Shown one piece after another: positions 41,581-50,358 of a stretch of 64,000 bases of DNA (the first letter of the stretch is position 1; every line of letters starts with the position of its first letter). The notes beneath the pieces were generated by a model, which was given only the letters and a program-made list of their open reading frames with translations, was not told where the DNA came from and did not search any database. Origin of the DNA: Candidatus Sodalis pierantonius str. SOPE (GTDB lineage Bacteria; Pseudomonadota; Gammaproteobacteria; Enterobacterales; Enterobacteriaceae); contig NZ_CP006568.1 of the NCBI RefSeq assembly GCF_000517405.1, positions 1,426,001 through 1,490,000 of the forward strand. Reading direction: 5' to 3'. A program made the position numbers and the translations under genes.

Positions 41581-42135
41581 ATGACGTTGTATTGGTTTGC
41601 CCAAGCGGTAGGCGGGCTGGCGTTCGTCGTCGGCATCACCACTTTTTTCAACCGCAACGAGCGCCGGTTTAAGCTGCAACTGGCGCTCTATAGCCTGATA
41701 ATCGGCCTGCATTTCTTTTTAATGGGCGCTAATGCCGCCGGCATGAGCGCCGTACTGAATACGCTGCGCACGCTAGTTTCCACGCGCACCCGCAGTGTCT
41801 GGGCCATGCTGGTATTTATCGCTTTAACGCTGGGGCTCGGTTTGCCGAAAGTCCGCTATGGGGTCGAATTACTGCCGATCGTTGGCACGGTGGCCAGTAC
41901 CTGGACGCTGTTTCGCTGTAGCGGTCTGACCACACGCTGCGTGATGTGGTGCTCGACCGCATGTTGGGTTACCCACAATATCTAGCTCGGCTCCATCGGC
42001 GGTTCATTGATAGAGGGCAGCTTTCTTATCATGAATGGCCTGGCGATTGTGCGTTTTCACCGGCTTATCAAGCAGGGTATTGACCCCTTCGTCACGGAAA
42101 ACCGCGCGCTGCCGGTTCAGGTCCCCGGCCGCTGA
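41581..42135 (+). pseudogene. ygjV: YgjV-family inner membrane protein, in-frame amber
   Basis: 184 codons with four to five membrane segments, very like E. coli YgjV (QLALYSLIIGLHFFLMG, LFRCSGLTTRCVMWCSTACW). The codon at 41983-41985 is TAG in THNI*LGSIGG, where E. coli has Trp (HNFWAGSIGG), a TGG-to-TAG transition. The rest stays in frame to a normal stop at 42133. Same position next to uxaA as in E. coli. Function unknown. Confidence 0.88.
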
Positions 42136-42220
42136 CCTGCCTATTTAAGCGCGCCGCTGGCGCATAACCCCGACGGAATGACCCCGTCCCACGCGCACCG
42201 GCGCGCTAGCTCCGCCGCCG

Positions 42221-43172
42221 CTACCGTTGCCTGACTCGGCGTTGCCGCCGGTTGACCCAGGCGTTCAGCATCAGCGTCACCGTGAGCGCGACCATGGCCA
42301 GCGATACGGCGACCGGAATATGGATGATATCCACAATGAGCATTTTGATACCGATAAAGACCAAAATCACCGCCAGCCCGTATTTCAGCAGCGAGAAACG
42401 TTCGGCCACATTGGCCAACAGAAAATACATTGCCCGTAGCCCCAGGATGGCAAACAAATTGGAGGTCAGCACGATAAATGGATCGGTCGTGACGGCGAAG
42501 ATCGCCGGTATGCTGTCGAGAGAGAAAATGACGTCGCTGAATTCCACCATGATCAGCGCCAGCAAGAGCGGCGTGGCGAACAGCAGACCATTGCGGCGGA
42601 TGAAAAAACGCTCGCCGTGCAGTTCATTCGTCACCCGCAAATGGCGGTAGAGCCAGCGGACGGTTACCGATATCCTGTTCGTTATGGCCGGGTAGGGCCA
42701 TCTTGATGCCGGTGAACAGCAAAAACGCGCCGAAGACATACAACAGCCACTGAAATTCGCTGATAAGCCAACTTCCGGCGAACACCATGACGGCACGCAG
42801 CCCGATGGCGCCCAGAATGCCCCAGGTCAGTAGGCGGCGCTGTAGCGAAAGCGGTACGGCAAAATAGCTAAACAGCATCAGCCAGATGAACACATTATCG
42901 GCCGCCAGGGTTTTTTCCAGCAGGTAGCCGGTAAGGAACGCCAGCGCCTGGCTATCGGCCACCGCCCGGCTTTCGGTCTGGAGCAAATAGGCCCAGAACA
43001 GGGCGTTAAACACCAGCGCCAGCGCGACCCACAGCAGCGACCATAGCGCCGCCTGTTTCATCGACGGGGGTTTGTCCCCCGCGCGGCCCTGCATTAATAA
43101 ATCCACGGCCAGCATGATTATCACCACGACAGCAAAGCTGCCCCACAGCAAGGGATTTCCGACGGTATGCAT
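42221..43172 (-). pseudogene. alx: TerC-family manganese exporter Alx, frameshifted
   Basis: Membrane protein of the TerC family; E. coli Alx is induced by alkaline pH and manganese and exports Mn2+. The two halves are collinear with E. coli (MHTVGNPLLWG...GIKMALPGHNEQDIGNRPL, then RWLYRHLRV...FSDVIFSLDSIPAIFAVTTDPFIVLTSNLFAILGLRAMYF). They are offset near 42665. The sequence CGTCCGCTGGCTCTAC fits an 8-bp deletion between two TCCGCTGG repeats in an original CCGCTGGTCCGCTGG. Confidence 0.9.
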
Positions 43173-43194
43173 CTGAAATAGTCCTTCCACAACG

Positions 43195-43230
43195 AACAAC
43201 GGCTGCCGTCAGAAGGCGCCAGCCGTTGTT
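43195..43230 (-). promoter_or_regulatory. expression-platform hairpin of the alx leader
   Basis: AACAACGGCTG and CAGCCGTTGTT pair perfectly over 11 bases, directly between the riboswitch core and the GGAAGGAC ribosome site of alx. In E. coli the alternative pairing of this arm controls alx translation. Confidence 0.7.
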
Positions 43231-43238
43231 CACGGTCT

Positions 43239-43370
43239 GGGTTATAAGCGAGTCTCGCCTTCCGGCAAGGTCTCACTTACAACCCGCATGAAAATTCTGC
43301 AGTTGCCCGGCTACCGGATGCTTTGGCATCGTATTGACGGCTGGCCGGCAGAAAGTTACTCCCCTTTGCT
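43239..43370 (-). ncRNA. yybP-ykoY (Mn2+) riboswitch / pH-responsive element of alx
   Basis: Read on the minus strand, the leader begins with the class signature AAAGGGGAGTAAC and later has AAGTGAGACCTTGCCGGAAGGCGAGAC, closely matching the E. coli alx leader (PRE/SraF). The core nucleotides that form the manganese site in this class lie in these two conserved blocks and appear unchanged. The downstream alx gene is broken. Confidence 0.85.
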
Positions 43371-43408
43371 GCGAACCATGCTAATGTAAAAAAATGCAAC
43401 CGTCAATA

Positions 43409-43896
43409 TCAAACCGTAACATCGCCGCGCAAACAGCGGCGCACGAAGCGCGCCAGTAGACTCTGGCTGTGGGGCGTAGCGACGATTTGACCCTCCAGAT
43501 GCTGGTAATTGTCGCACCGTTTCGGCTCTTGCGCCATCATGCGCACCAAATAGCTGCGCATGATGGCTGCGGTGAACTCAGGATGAAACTGGGTAGTGAT
43601 AACGTTGAGCCCATAGCGCAGGATCTGGTGGGGATCATGAGCGGAACGGCCAAGCACCGTAGCGCCTGGAGGCAAAGTAAGCACTGACTGCGAGTGCACC
43701 AAATTGGCGCCGAAACGCCGGGGCAGCGCCGTCAGCAGCGCGTCATCCGCCGCCGCCGGCAGCAGTTCGATGGCCTGAGTGCCCAGCTCCATGCCGTCGG
43801 GGTGATAATCCACCTTACCGCCCAGCGCATAGGCCAGCAACTGATGACCATAACAGGCGCCGAAAACGGGCGTGCTCCCCGCCACCGCCCGGCGCG
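43409..43896 (-). pseudogene. class I glutamine amidotransferase, 5' truncated
   Basis: The C-terminal two thirds of a GMP-synthase-like stand-alone amidotransferase. The nucleophile Cys is in VFGACYGHQLLAYALGG and the His-Glu dyad in TQFHPEF, so the triad survives. The first roughly 80 residues are missing. Similarity ends at about 43896, where rlmG sequence on the opposite strand begins. GMP synthase itself is not implied. Confidence 0.8.
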
Positions 43897-44946
43897 GCCA
43901 ATGACACCCTACAGGCCTGGGACGCCGCGGATGAATATTTGCTACAGGCGTGCCCGTCGGCGCAGGCGATAACCGGACCGACGTTGATTTTCAATGACGC
44001 CTTCGGCGCGCCGTTTTGCGTCAGCGATTCGTACCTGAGCCAGCTCGCCACCCGTCATAACCTGGCGCAAAACACACAGGTGGAGCAGATCACCCTGCTG
44101 GACAGTCTGGCGCCTTTGCCGCCGTCGCCCGGGTTGGTGCTGTTAAAAGTGCCCAAAACCCTCGCACTGCTTGAACATCAACTGCACGCCGTGCGTCAGG
44201 TGGCGGGCCCTGACACCCTTTTCCTTGCCGCCGGCAGGGTACGCGAGATCCATCGTTCCACGCTGGCGCTGTTTAGCGACATTATCGGCTCGACCCACAC
44301 CTCGCTGGCGCAAAAAAAGGCGCGGCTCATCTACAGCACCTTGGCCGAGCAGGCGCCGTCATTGCCGCCAACGCCCTGTATCTGGCCGCTGGAGCACACG
44401 CCGTATCGGATCCACAACCACGCCAACGTCTTCTCCCGCACATCGCTGGATATCGGCGCGCGTTTTTTTCTGTCCTATTTGCCGCAAGAGGTTGAGGGTA
44501 CGCTGGTGGATCTGGGGTGTGGCAACGGTATCCTGGGGTTGATGGTGCTGACGGCCAACCCGCGGGCCGAGATACATTTTGTTGATGAGTCCTATATGGC
44601 AATCGCCTCCAGCCGGCTTAATATAAGCGAAAACCGGCCGGCGGATCTGCCGCGCTGCCGGTTTCAGGTTGACAACGGCTTGGCGGGCGTCGCGGCGGAC
44701 AGTGTACAGGCCATTGTCTGCAATCCGCCTTTTCACCAACAGCAGGCGATAACGGATCACATCGCCCGGCAAATGTTCCGCGATGCTCGGCGCAGCCTGC
44801 AGCAGGGCGGCGAGCTGCGGATCGTGGCCAATCGTCATTTGGATTATTTTCGTCAACTTAAACGTTTGTTTGGCAACTGCCAGGCCCTGGGCGCCAATCA
44901 GAAATTTGTGGTGCTAAAAAGCGTAAAGACGCGCCAGGGGCGCTGA
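43897..44946 (+). pseudogene. rlmG: 23S rRNA (guanine1835-N2)-methyltransferase, 5' truncated
   Basis: The frame is open from about 43897 (NDTLQAWDAADEYLLQ) to 44946 and matches RlmG almost to its end. The SAM-binding motif VDLGCGNGILGL and the catalytic NPPFHQQ motif are intact. About 22 N-terminal codons, the start and the promoter are missing at the junction with the amidotransferase remnant. Translation from the TTG at 43939 could in principle still give a protein with a complete catalytic domain, so its status is uncertain. Confidence 0.8.
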
Positions 44947-45027
44947 CAGGCGGCCCGCGCCATAATGGGTTTGTTGCCGCGCTGGACAATCATTATACTG
45001 CGCCAAAGACCGAGGAAAGGAACAGTC

Positions 45028-45327
45028 ATGTTGTTGCAAGAGTTAGAGACGCGTTTAAATGCGGCCTTTTCACTGCTGGAAAACAGTGTAATACAGCGCC
45101 AGCATGTGTGGCGGCAGGAGTACCAGTCGTTGCAGCACCAGTTAGAGCAATGCCTGGCGCGTGAGGCGCGGCTGCGGGAGCATAACGCTATGCTGGTGGG
45201 CAAACTAAATAGCCTGGACAGCTCGCCGGATCGCAATCCCCTGCTTCACAAGATAAAAATTATCAGCGCGCATATTGATGCGTTAGCGAAAGAGGCCGCG
45301 GCGTTTCGCCAGTCATGCCAGCACTGA
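45028..45327 (+). CDS. small coiled-coil protein of unknown function
   Basis: 99 residues, starting at the ATG preceded by GAGGAAAGG. Predicted almost entirely helical with heptad-like spacing of hydrophobics over residues 1-65 (LLQELETRLNAAFSLLEN, SLQHQLEQCLAREARLREHNAML), then a short break (SSPDRNP) and another helix. I do not recognise the family. The size and helical pattern are loosely like ZapB-type or primosomal PriC-like small proteins, but no diagnostic motif supports either. 81 bases after rlmG. Confidence 0.7.
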   Translation: MLLQELETRLNAAFSLLENSVIQRQHVWRQEYQSLQHQLEQCLAREARLREHNAMLVGKLNSLDSSPDRNPLLHKIKIISAHIDALAKEAAAFRQSCQH

Positions 45328-45546
45328 TGGGCGGGATAGGCGCTTTGTCCGATTCCCGACCGGTGGCGCACCTGTGCCGTGCCGCGTGCAGCGTTATTCA
45401 TTTCACCCGCGGCGCCGCGCTACAGTGAACCCTGGCATGCCATGCCAGCCGCGGTGGTGCGTTTTGTGATATCCCGGGTGGCGCACCCACAAACTGGCGT
45501 CGACGCCCTCCCTTAACGCCCGAGATTTTGCCTCGGCGCACTACGC

Positions 45547-46292
45547 TTAATTGTCTTCCAGCCGCCGATAGTGGCCGGTACAGCCCAACAAATGACGGAA
45601 AGAGTGCGACAAACTCAGACCGCGTCTAGGCTCGCGCCGCAAAACTGGTCCATTTTGCACCATTGCCCATTCGTCGGGACGATAGTCGTTTATTAGGCAC
45701 TCCAGCATAAAATAGCAGCGCAACATCGTGCTGCTTAAGGTGCTATCTTCGCCCAGCATTAGCGTCAAGTCCGCGGTCTCTTGGCAATAATCATCAAAGA
45801 GCTGCCCCCATTGCTCCGGTCCGCTCCAATACGTTTCCTTCAAGGTGAGACAGCGGCTGAAGAAATTAAAGGCATGAATGGCACAGTCGTTGCGCTGCTG
45901 AAAATGTTGCTGGAAAAAATAATAGCGCCCGCGCTTTTTGGGCACTAACTGAGCGAGTACCGCTTCTTTTAGCGGCTCAGTGTCGCTGTCGTCAAGACTG
46001 TCGAAAATGGCGAAATGCCAATACTCATCTTTTTTCACCGCGACGACCGCGCTGAAATGCCCGGTTAGCACGGTTCCTTCATAAGGACAAATGGGGACGG
46101 ACATCATCGGCAACAGCAGCATCTGCCCCTCCAGCTGCTGTTTTAACTTCTCCCGCGACAGGTTGAGGCCCAGCGTCAATTCATCGCGCAGGTAGCGCGC
46201 AACATCCTTGATGCTGTCCTGGTGTATCGGATTGTAGAGCACGGTTGGGCTCACCACCACATTGTCATGGGGCGCGCACAGTAGCGAAATGC
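45547..46292 (-). pseudogene. clan CE cysteine protease-like protein, N-terminus cut by IS5
   Basis: The frame remaining outside the IS encodes about 247 residues. The order and spacing of candidate catalytic residues fit clan CE (Ulp1/SENP C48, ElaD/SseL-type deubiquitinases, YopJ-type acetyltransferases). Counted in the fused frame that starts at 46374, His106 is in TGHFSAVVAV, Asp125 in FAIFDSLDD, a Gln-rich segment at 155-160, and Cys164 in RNDCAIHAFNFF. The IFDSL and Q..NDC motifs look most like C48. An IS5 end at 46293 replaces the native start; the open frame continues into the IS and reaches an ATG at 46374. Such proteins in host-associated bacteria are often secreted effectors. Confidence 0.6.
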
Positions 46293-47347
46293 GGCTTTGT
46301 TGAATAAATCGAACTTTTAGGTGACTGGCGGCTCTGATCACTACATTCGTTTCAACATCAGGTCCCCATGGCAAAGCAAAAGTTTAAAATTACCAACTGG
46401 CCCGCATATAACAATGCGCTCAGGCAGCGGGGGGACCTGACAGTATGGCTTGATGAGTCAGCCATTGCTGCATGGACTGAGAGTACACCACCTGAACATC
46501 GTGGCCGGCCGCTTCACTACACCGATATGGCCATTACCACGGTTCTGATGATAAAGCGCGTGTTTAACCTTTCGCTCCGGGCGTTACAGGGTTTCGTTGA
46601 CTCGATTTTTAAACTGATGGGGCTGTCGCTGCGCTGCCCAGATTACTCTCTGGTCAGCCGGCGAGCAAAAACCGTCGACATCAGCATAAAAACGCCAACC
46701 CGCGGCGAAATCTCACACCTGGTCATCGATGGCACCGGCCTGAAAGTCTTCGGCGAAGGCGAATGGAAAGTCAGGCAGCATGGGGCTGAGAGGCGCAGAG
46801 TATGGCGCAAGCTTCATCTGGCAGTAGATAGCGTGACACATGAAATTATCTGTGCCGATTTATCGCTAAGCGGTACGACAGATGCGCAGGCGCTGCCCGG
46901 GCTGATTAACCAAACCCACCGGAAAATCAGGGAAGCGTCGGCTGACAGTGCTTACGATACGCGTTACTGTCATGATGCTCTGCTGAGGAAAAAAATAAAG
47001 CCTCTTATCCCACCGCGAAGTGGTGCGCAATATTGGCCAGCTCGATACCATGAGCGTAACCATGCGGTGGCAAATCAGCATCTGAGCGGCAATAACGATA
47101 CCTGGAAAAAGAAAGTAGGTTATCACCGGCGTTCACTGGCTGAAACGGCCATGTTCCGGTTTAAAACACTTCTGGGTGGTCATCTGAGTCTGCATGACTA
47201 TGACGCGCAGGTAGGTAAGGCAATGGCAATGGTTAAAGCACTTAACCGGATCACACTGTTAGGAATGCCAAACAGCGTCCGCATCATGTAACAATCGCCC
47301 TGATAGGAAGGAAGTCGTCACAAATTTCGGATTTATTCAACAAAGCG
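46293..47347 (+). mobile_element. IS5-family element, copy C
   Basis: Complete 1055-bp copy with both ends. The flanking 9-mers (GCGAAATGC and GCTGACGTG) do not match. Its right flank is the 450-bp spacer that is repeated after copy D, so it is the first member of a tandem duplication. Confidence 0.93.
46368..47291 (+). CDS. IS5-family transposase (copy C)
   Basis: 307 residues, intact DDE motifs. Nearly identical to copy D, sharing GKAMAMVKALN where copies A, B, E and F have GEAMAMVKALN, which supports copies C and D arising by duplication. Confidence 0.94.
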   Translation: MAKQKFKITNWPAYNNALRQRGDLTVWLDESAIAAWTESTPPEHRGRPLHYTDMAITTVLMIKRVFNLSLRALQGFVDSIFKLMGLSLRCPDYSLVSRRAKTVDISIKTPTRGEISHLVIDGTGLKVFGEGEWKVRQHGAERRRVWRKLHLAVDSVTHEIICADLSLSGTTDAQALPGLINQTHRKIREASADSAYDTRYCHDALLRKKIKPLIPPRSGAQYWPARYHERNHAVANQHLSGNNDTWKKKVGYHRRSLAETAMFRFKTLLGGHLSLHDYDAQVGKAMAMVKALNRITLLGMPNSVRIM

Positions 47348-47797
47348 GCTGACGTGCTGAAAGCCGGAGCCAGACCCCATGCGGATTTAACAACGATAAC
47401 GTGAGTGTTAAACTCCAGCCATCAACGGAATACATTAAGCGGGGGAAAACGGACAAGTCTTGCTTGGTAATCTTCAAGGGATAATTGTGACGGAAACCGA
47501 ACTGAAATACTTTTCCCAACCAGCGCTATCATCAAGTTGATATTCTTTCACTTGCGTCTGTCGCATACTCAGTAACGGAGTCATTACATAATCACGAACA
47601 ATTCAATATGTTTTACGAGCAGTGTTAAAGTTTTAAAAACTTAAAGGGATCCATCTGAATCATCACAACTTTTAATTATTTATAATCAGTTTATTAAACG
47701 GTAATCTTATCGGTCGTAATGGTTGTCACGGTTGTCCGATGACGGCTAAAATTTAAGGTAGGGGGGGGCAAACTGTGATATTTGACATCTGATGGGG
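47348..47797. repeat. 450-bp A+T-rich spacer, first copy
   Basis: Lies between IS5 copies C and D and recurs at 48853-49303, differing by one G in a homopolymer (G8 here at 47761-47768). No recognisable gene; a minus-strand frame of about 60 codons (MGKVFQFGFRHNYPLK...) is not recognised. Its low G+C content differs from the surrounding genes. Confidence 0.85.
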
Positions 47798-48852
47798 GGC
47801 TTTGTTGAATAAATCGAACTTTTAGGTGACTGGCGGCTCTGATCACTACATTCGTTTCAACATCAGCTCCCCATGGCAAAGCAAAAGTTTAAAATTACCA
47901 ACTGGCCCGCATATAACAATGCGCTCAGGCAGCGGGGGGACCTGACAGTATGTCTTGATGAGTCAGCCATTGCTGCATGGACTGAGAGTACACCACCTGA
48001 ACATCGTGGCCGGCCGCTTCACTACACCGATATGGCCATTACCACGGTTCTGATGATAAAGCGCGTGTTTAACCTTTCGCTCCGGGCGTTACAGGGTTTC
48101 GTTGACTCGATTTTTAAACTGATGGGGCTGTCGCTGCGCTGCCCAGATTACTCTCTGGTCAGCCGGCGAGCAAAAACCGTCGACATCAGCATAAAAACGC
48201 CAACCCGCGGCGAAATCTCACACCTGGTCATCGATGGCACCGGCCTGAAAGTCTTCGGCGAAGGCGAATGGAAAGTCAGGCAGCATGGGGCTGAGAGGCG
48301 CAGAGTATGGCGCAAGCTTCATCTGGCAGTAGATAGCGTGACACATGAAATTATCTGTGCCGATTTATCGCTAAGCGGTACGACAGATGCGCAGGCGCTG
48401 CCCGGGCTGATTAACCAAACCCACCGGAAAATCAGGGAAGCGTCGGCTGACAGTGCTTACGATACGCGTTACTGTCATGATGCTCTGCTGAGGAAAAAAA
48501 TAAAGCCTCTTATCCCACCGCGAAGTGGTGCGCAATATTGGCCAGCTCGATACCATGAGCGTAACCATGCGGTGGCAAATCAGCATCTGAGCGGCAATAA
48601 CGATACCTGGAAAAAGAAAGTAGGTTATCACCGGCGTTCACTGGCTGAAACGGCCATGTTCCGGTTTAAAACACTTCTGGGTGGTCATCTGAGTCTGCAT
48701 GACTATGACGCGCAGGTAGGTAAGGCAATGGCAATGGTTAAAGCACTTAACCGGATCACACTGTTAGGAATGCCAAACAGCGTCCGCATCATGTAACAAT
48801 CGCCCTGATAGGAAGGAAGTCGTCACAAATTTCGGATTTATTCAACAAAGCG
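47798..48852 (+). mobile_element. IS5-family element, copy D
   Basis: Complete 1055-bp copy, 1505 bases downstream of copy C and nearly identical to it. One difference is CAGCTCCCCATGG instead of CAGGTCCCCATGG before the transposase start. Confidence 0.93.
47873..48796 (+). CDS. IS5-family transposase (copy D)
   Basis: 307 residues, frame intact. It has Cys instead of Trp at TVCLDESAIAAW (copies C and E have TVWLDES), so its activity may differ. The rest equals copy C. Confidence 0.93.
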   Translation: MAKQKFKITNWPAYNNALRQRGDLTVCLDESAIAAWTESTPPEHRGRPLHYTDMAITTVLMIKRVFNLSLRALQGFVDSIFKLMGLSLRCPDYSLVSRRAKTVDISIKTPTRGEISHLVIDGTGLKVFGEGEWKVRQHGAERRRVWRKLHLAVDSVTHEIICADLSLSGTTDAQALPGLINQTHRKIREASADSAYDTRYCHDALLRKKIKPLIPPRSGAQYWPARYHERNHAVANQHLSGNNDTWKKKVGYHRRSLAETAMFRFKTLLGGHLSLHDYDAQVGKAMAMVKALNRITLLGMPNSVRIM

Positions 48853-49303
48853 GCTGACGTGCTGAAAGCCGGAGCCAGACCCCATGCGGATTTAACAACG
48901 ATAACGTGAGTGTTAAACTCCAGCCATCAACGGAATACATTAAGCGGGGGAAAACGGACAAGTCTTGCTTGGTAATCTTCAAGGGATAATTGTGACGGAA
49001 ACCGAACTGAAATACTTTTCCCAACCAGCGCTATCATCAAGTTGATATTCTTTCACTTGCGTCTGTCGCATACTCAGTAACGGAGTCATTACATAATCAC
49101 GAACAATTCAATATGTTTTACGAGCAGTGTTAAAGTTTTAAAAACTTAAAGGGATCCATCTGAATCATCACAACTTTTAATTATTTATAATCAGTTTATT
49201 AAACGGTAATCTTATCGGTCGTAATGGTTGTCACGGTTGTCCGATGACGGCTAAAATTTAAGGTAGGGGGGGGGCAAACTGTGATATTTGACATCTGATG
49301 GGG
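48853..49303. repeat. 451-bp A+T-rich spacer, second copy
   Basis: Same sequence as 47348-47797 except that the G run is G9 instead of G8, which accounts for the 1506- versus 1505-base period. Confidence 0.85.
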
Positions 49304-50358
49304 GGCTTTGTTGAATAAATCGAACTTTTAGGTGACTGGCGGCTCTGATCACTACATTCGTTTCAACATCAGGTCCCCATGGCAAAGCAAAAGTTTAAAA
49401 TCACCAACTGGCCCGCATATAACAATGCGCTCAGGCAGCGGGGGGACCTGACAGTATGGCTTGATGAGTCAGCCATTGCTGCATGGACTGAGAGTACACC
49501 ACCTGAACATCGTGGCCGGCCGCTTCACTACACCGATATGGCCATTACCACGGTTCTGATGATAAAGCGCGTGTTTAACCTTTCGCTCCGGGCGTTACAG
49601 GGTTTCGTTGACTCGATTTTTAAACTGATGGGGCTGTCGCTGCGCTGCCCAGATTACTCTCTGGTCAGCCGGCGAGCAAAAACCGTCGACATCAGCATAA
49701 AAACGCCAACCCGCGGCGAAATCTCACACCTGGTCATCGATGGCACCGGCCTGAAAATCTTCGGCGAAGGCGAATGGAAAGTCAGGCAGCATGGGGCTGA
49801 GAGGCGCAGAGTATGGCGCAAGCTTCATCTGGCAGTAGATAGCGCGACACATGAAATTATCTGTGCCGATTTATCGCTAAGCGGTACGACAGATGCGCAG
49901 GCGCTGCCCGGGCTGATTAACCAAACCCACCGGAAAATCAGGGAAGCGTCGGCTGACAGTGCTTACGATACGCGTTACTGTCATGATGCTCTGCTGAGGA
50001 AAAAAATAAAGCCGCTTATCCCACCGCGAAGTGGTGCGCAATATTGGCCAGCTCGATACCATGAGCGTAACCATGCGGTGGCAAATCAGCATCTGAGCGG
50101 CAATAACGATACCTGGAAAAAGAAAGTAGGTTATCACCGGCGTTCACTGGCTGAAACGGCCATGTTCCGGTTTAAAATACTTCTGGGTGGTCATCTGAGT
50201 CTGCATGACTATGACGCGCAGGTAGGTGAGGCTATGGCAATGGTCAAAGCGCTTAACCGGATCACGTTGTTAGGAATGCCAAACAGCGTCCGCATCATGT
50301 AACAATCGCCCTGATAGGGAGGAAGTCGTCAAAAATTTCGGATTTATTCAACAAAGCG
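49304..50358 (+). mobile_element. IS5-family element, copy E
   Basis: Complete 1055-bp copy. The left flank equals that of copy D (CTGATGGGG); the right end runs directly into truncated copy F. Confidence 0.92.
49379..50302 (+). CDS. IS5-family transposase (copy E)
   Basis: 307 residues, intact DDE residues. Differs from C/D by GLKIFGEGEW, a C-terminal GEAMAMVKALN and FKILLGG. It is therefore a separate lineage from the C/D pair although physically tandem with them. Confidence 0.93.
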   Translation: MAKQKFKITNWPAYNNALRQRGDLTVWLDESAIAAWTESTPPEHRGRPLHYTDMAITTVLMIKRVFNLSLRALQGFVDSIFKLMGLSLRCPDYSLVSRRAKTVDISIKTPTRGEISHLVIDGTGLKIFGEGEWKVRQHGAERRRVWRKLHLAVDSATHEIICADLSLSGTTDAQALPGLINQTHRKIREASADSAYDTRYCHDALLRKKIKPLIPPRSGAQYWPARYHERNHAVANQHLSGNNDTWKKKVGYHRRSLAETAMFRFKILLGGHLSLHDYDAQVGEAMAMVKALNRITLLGMPNSVRIM

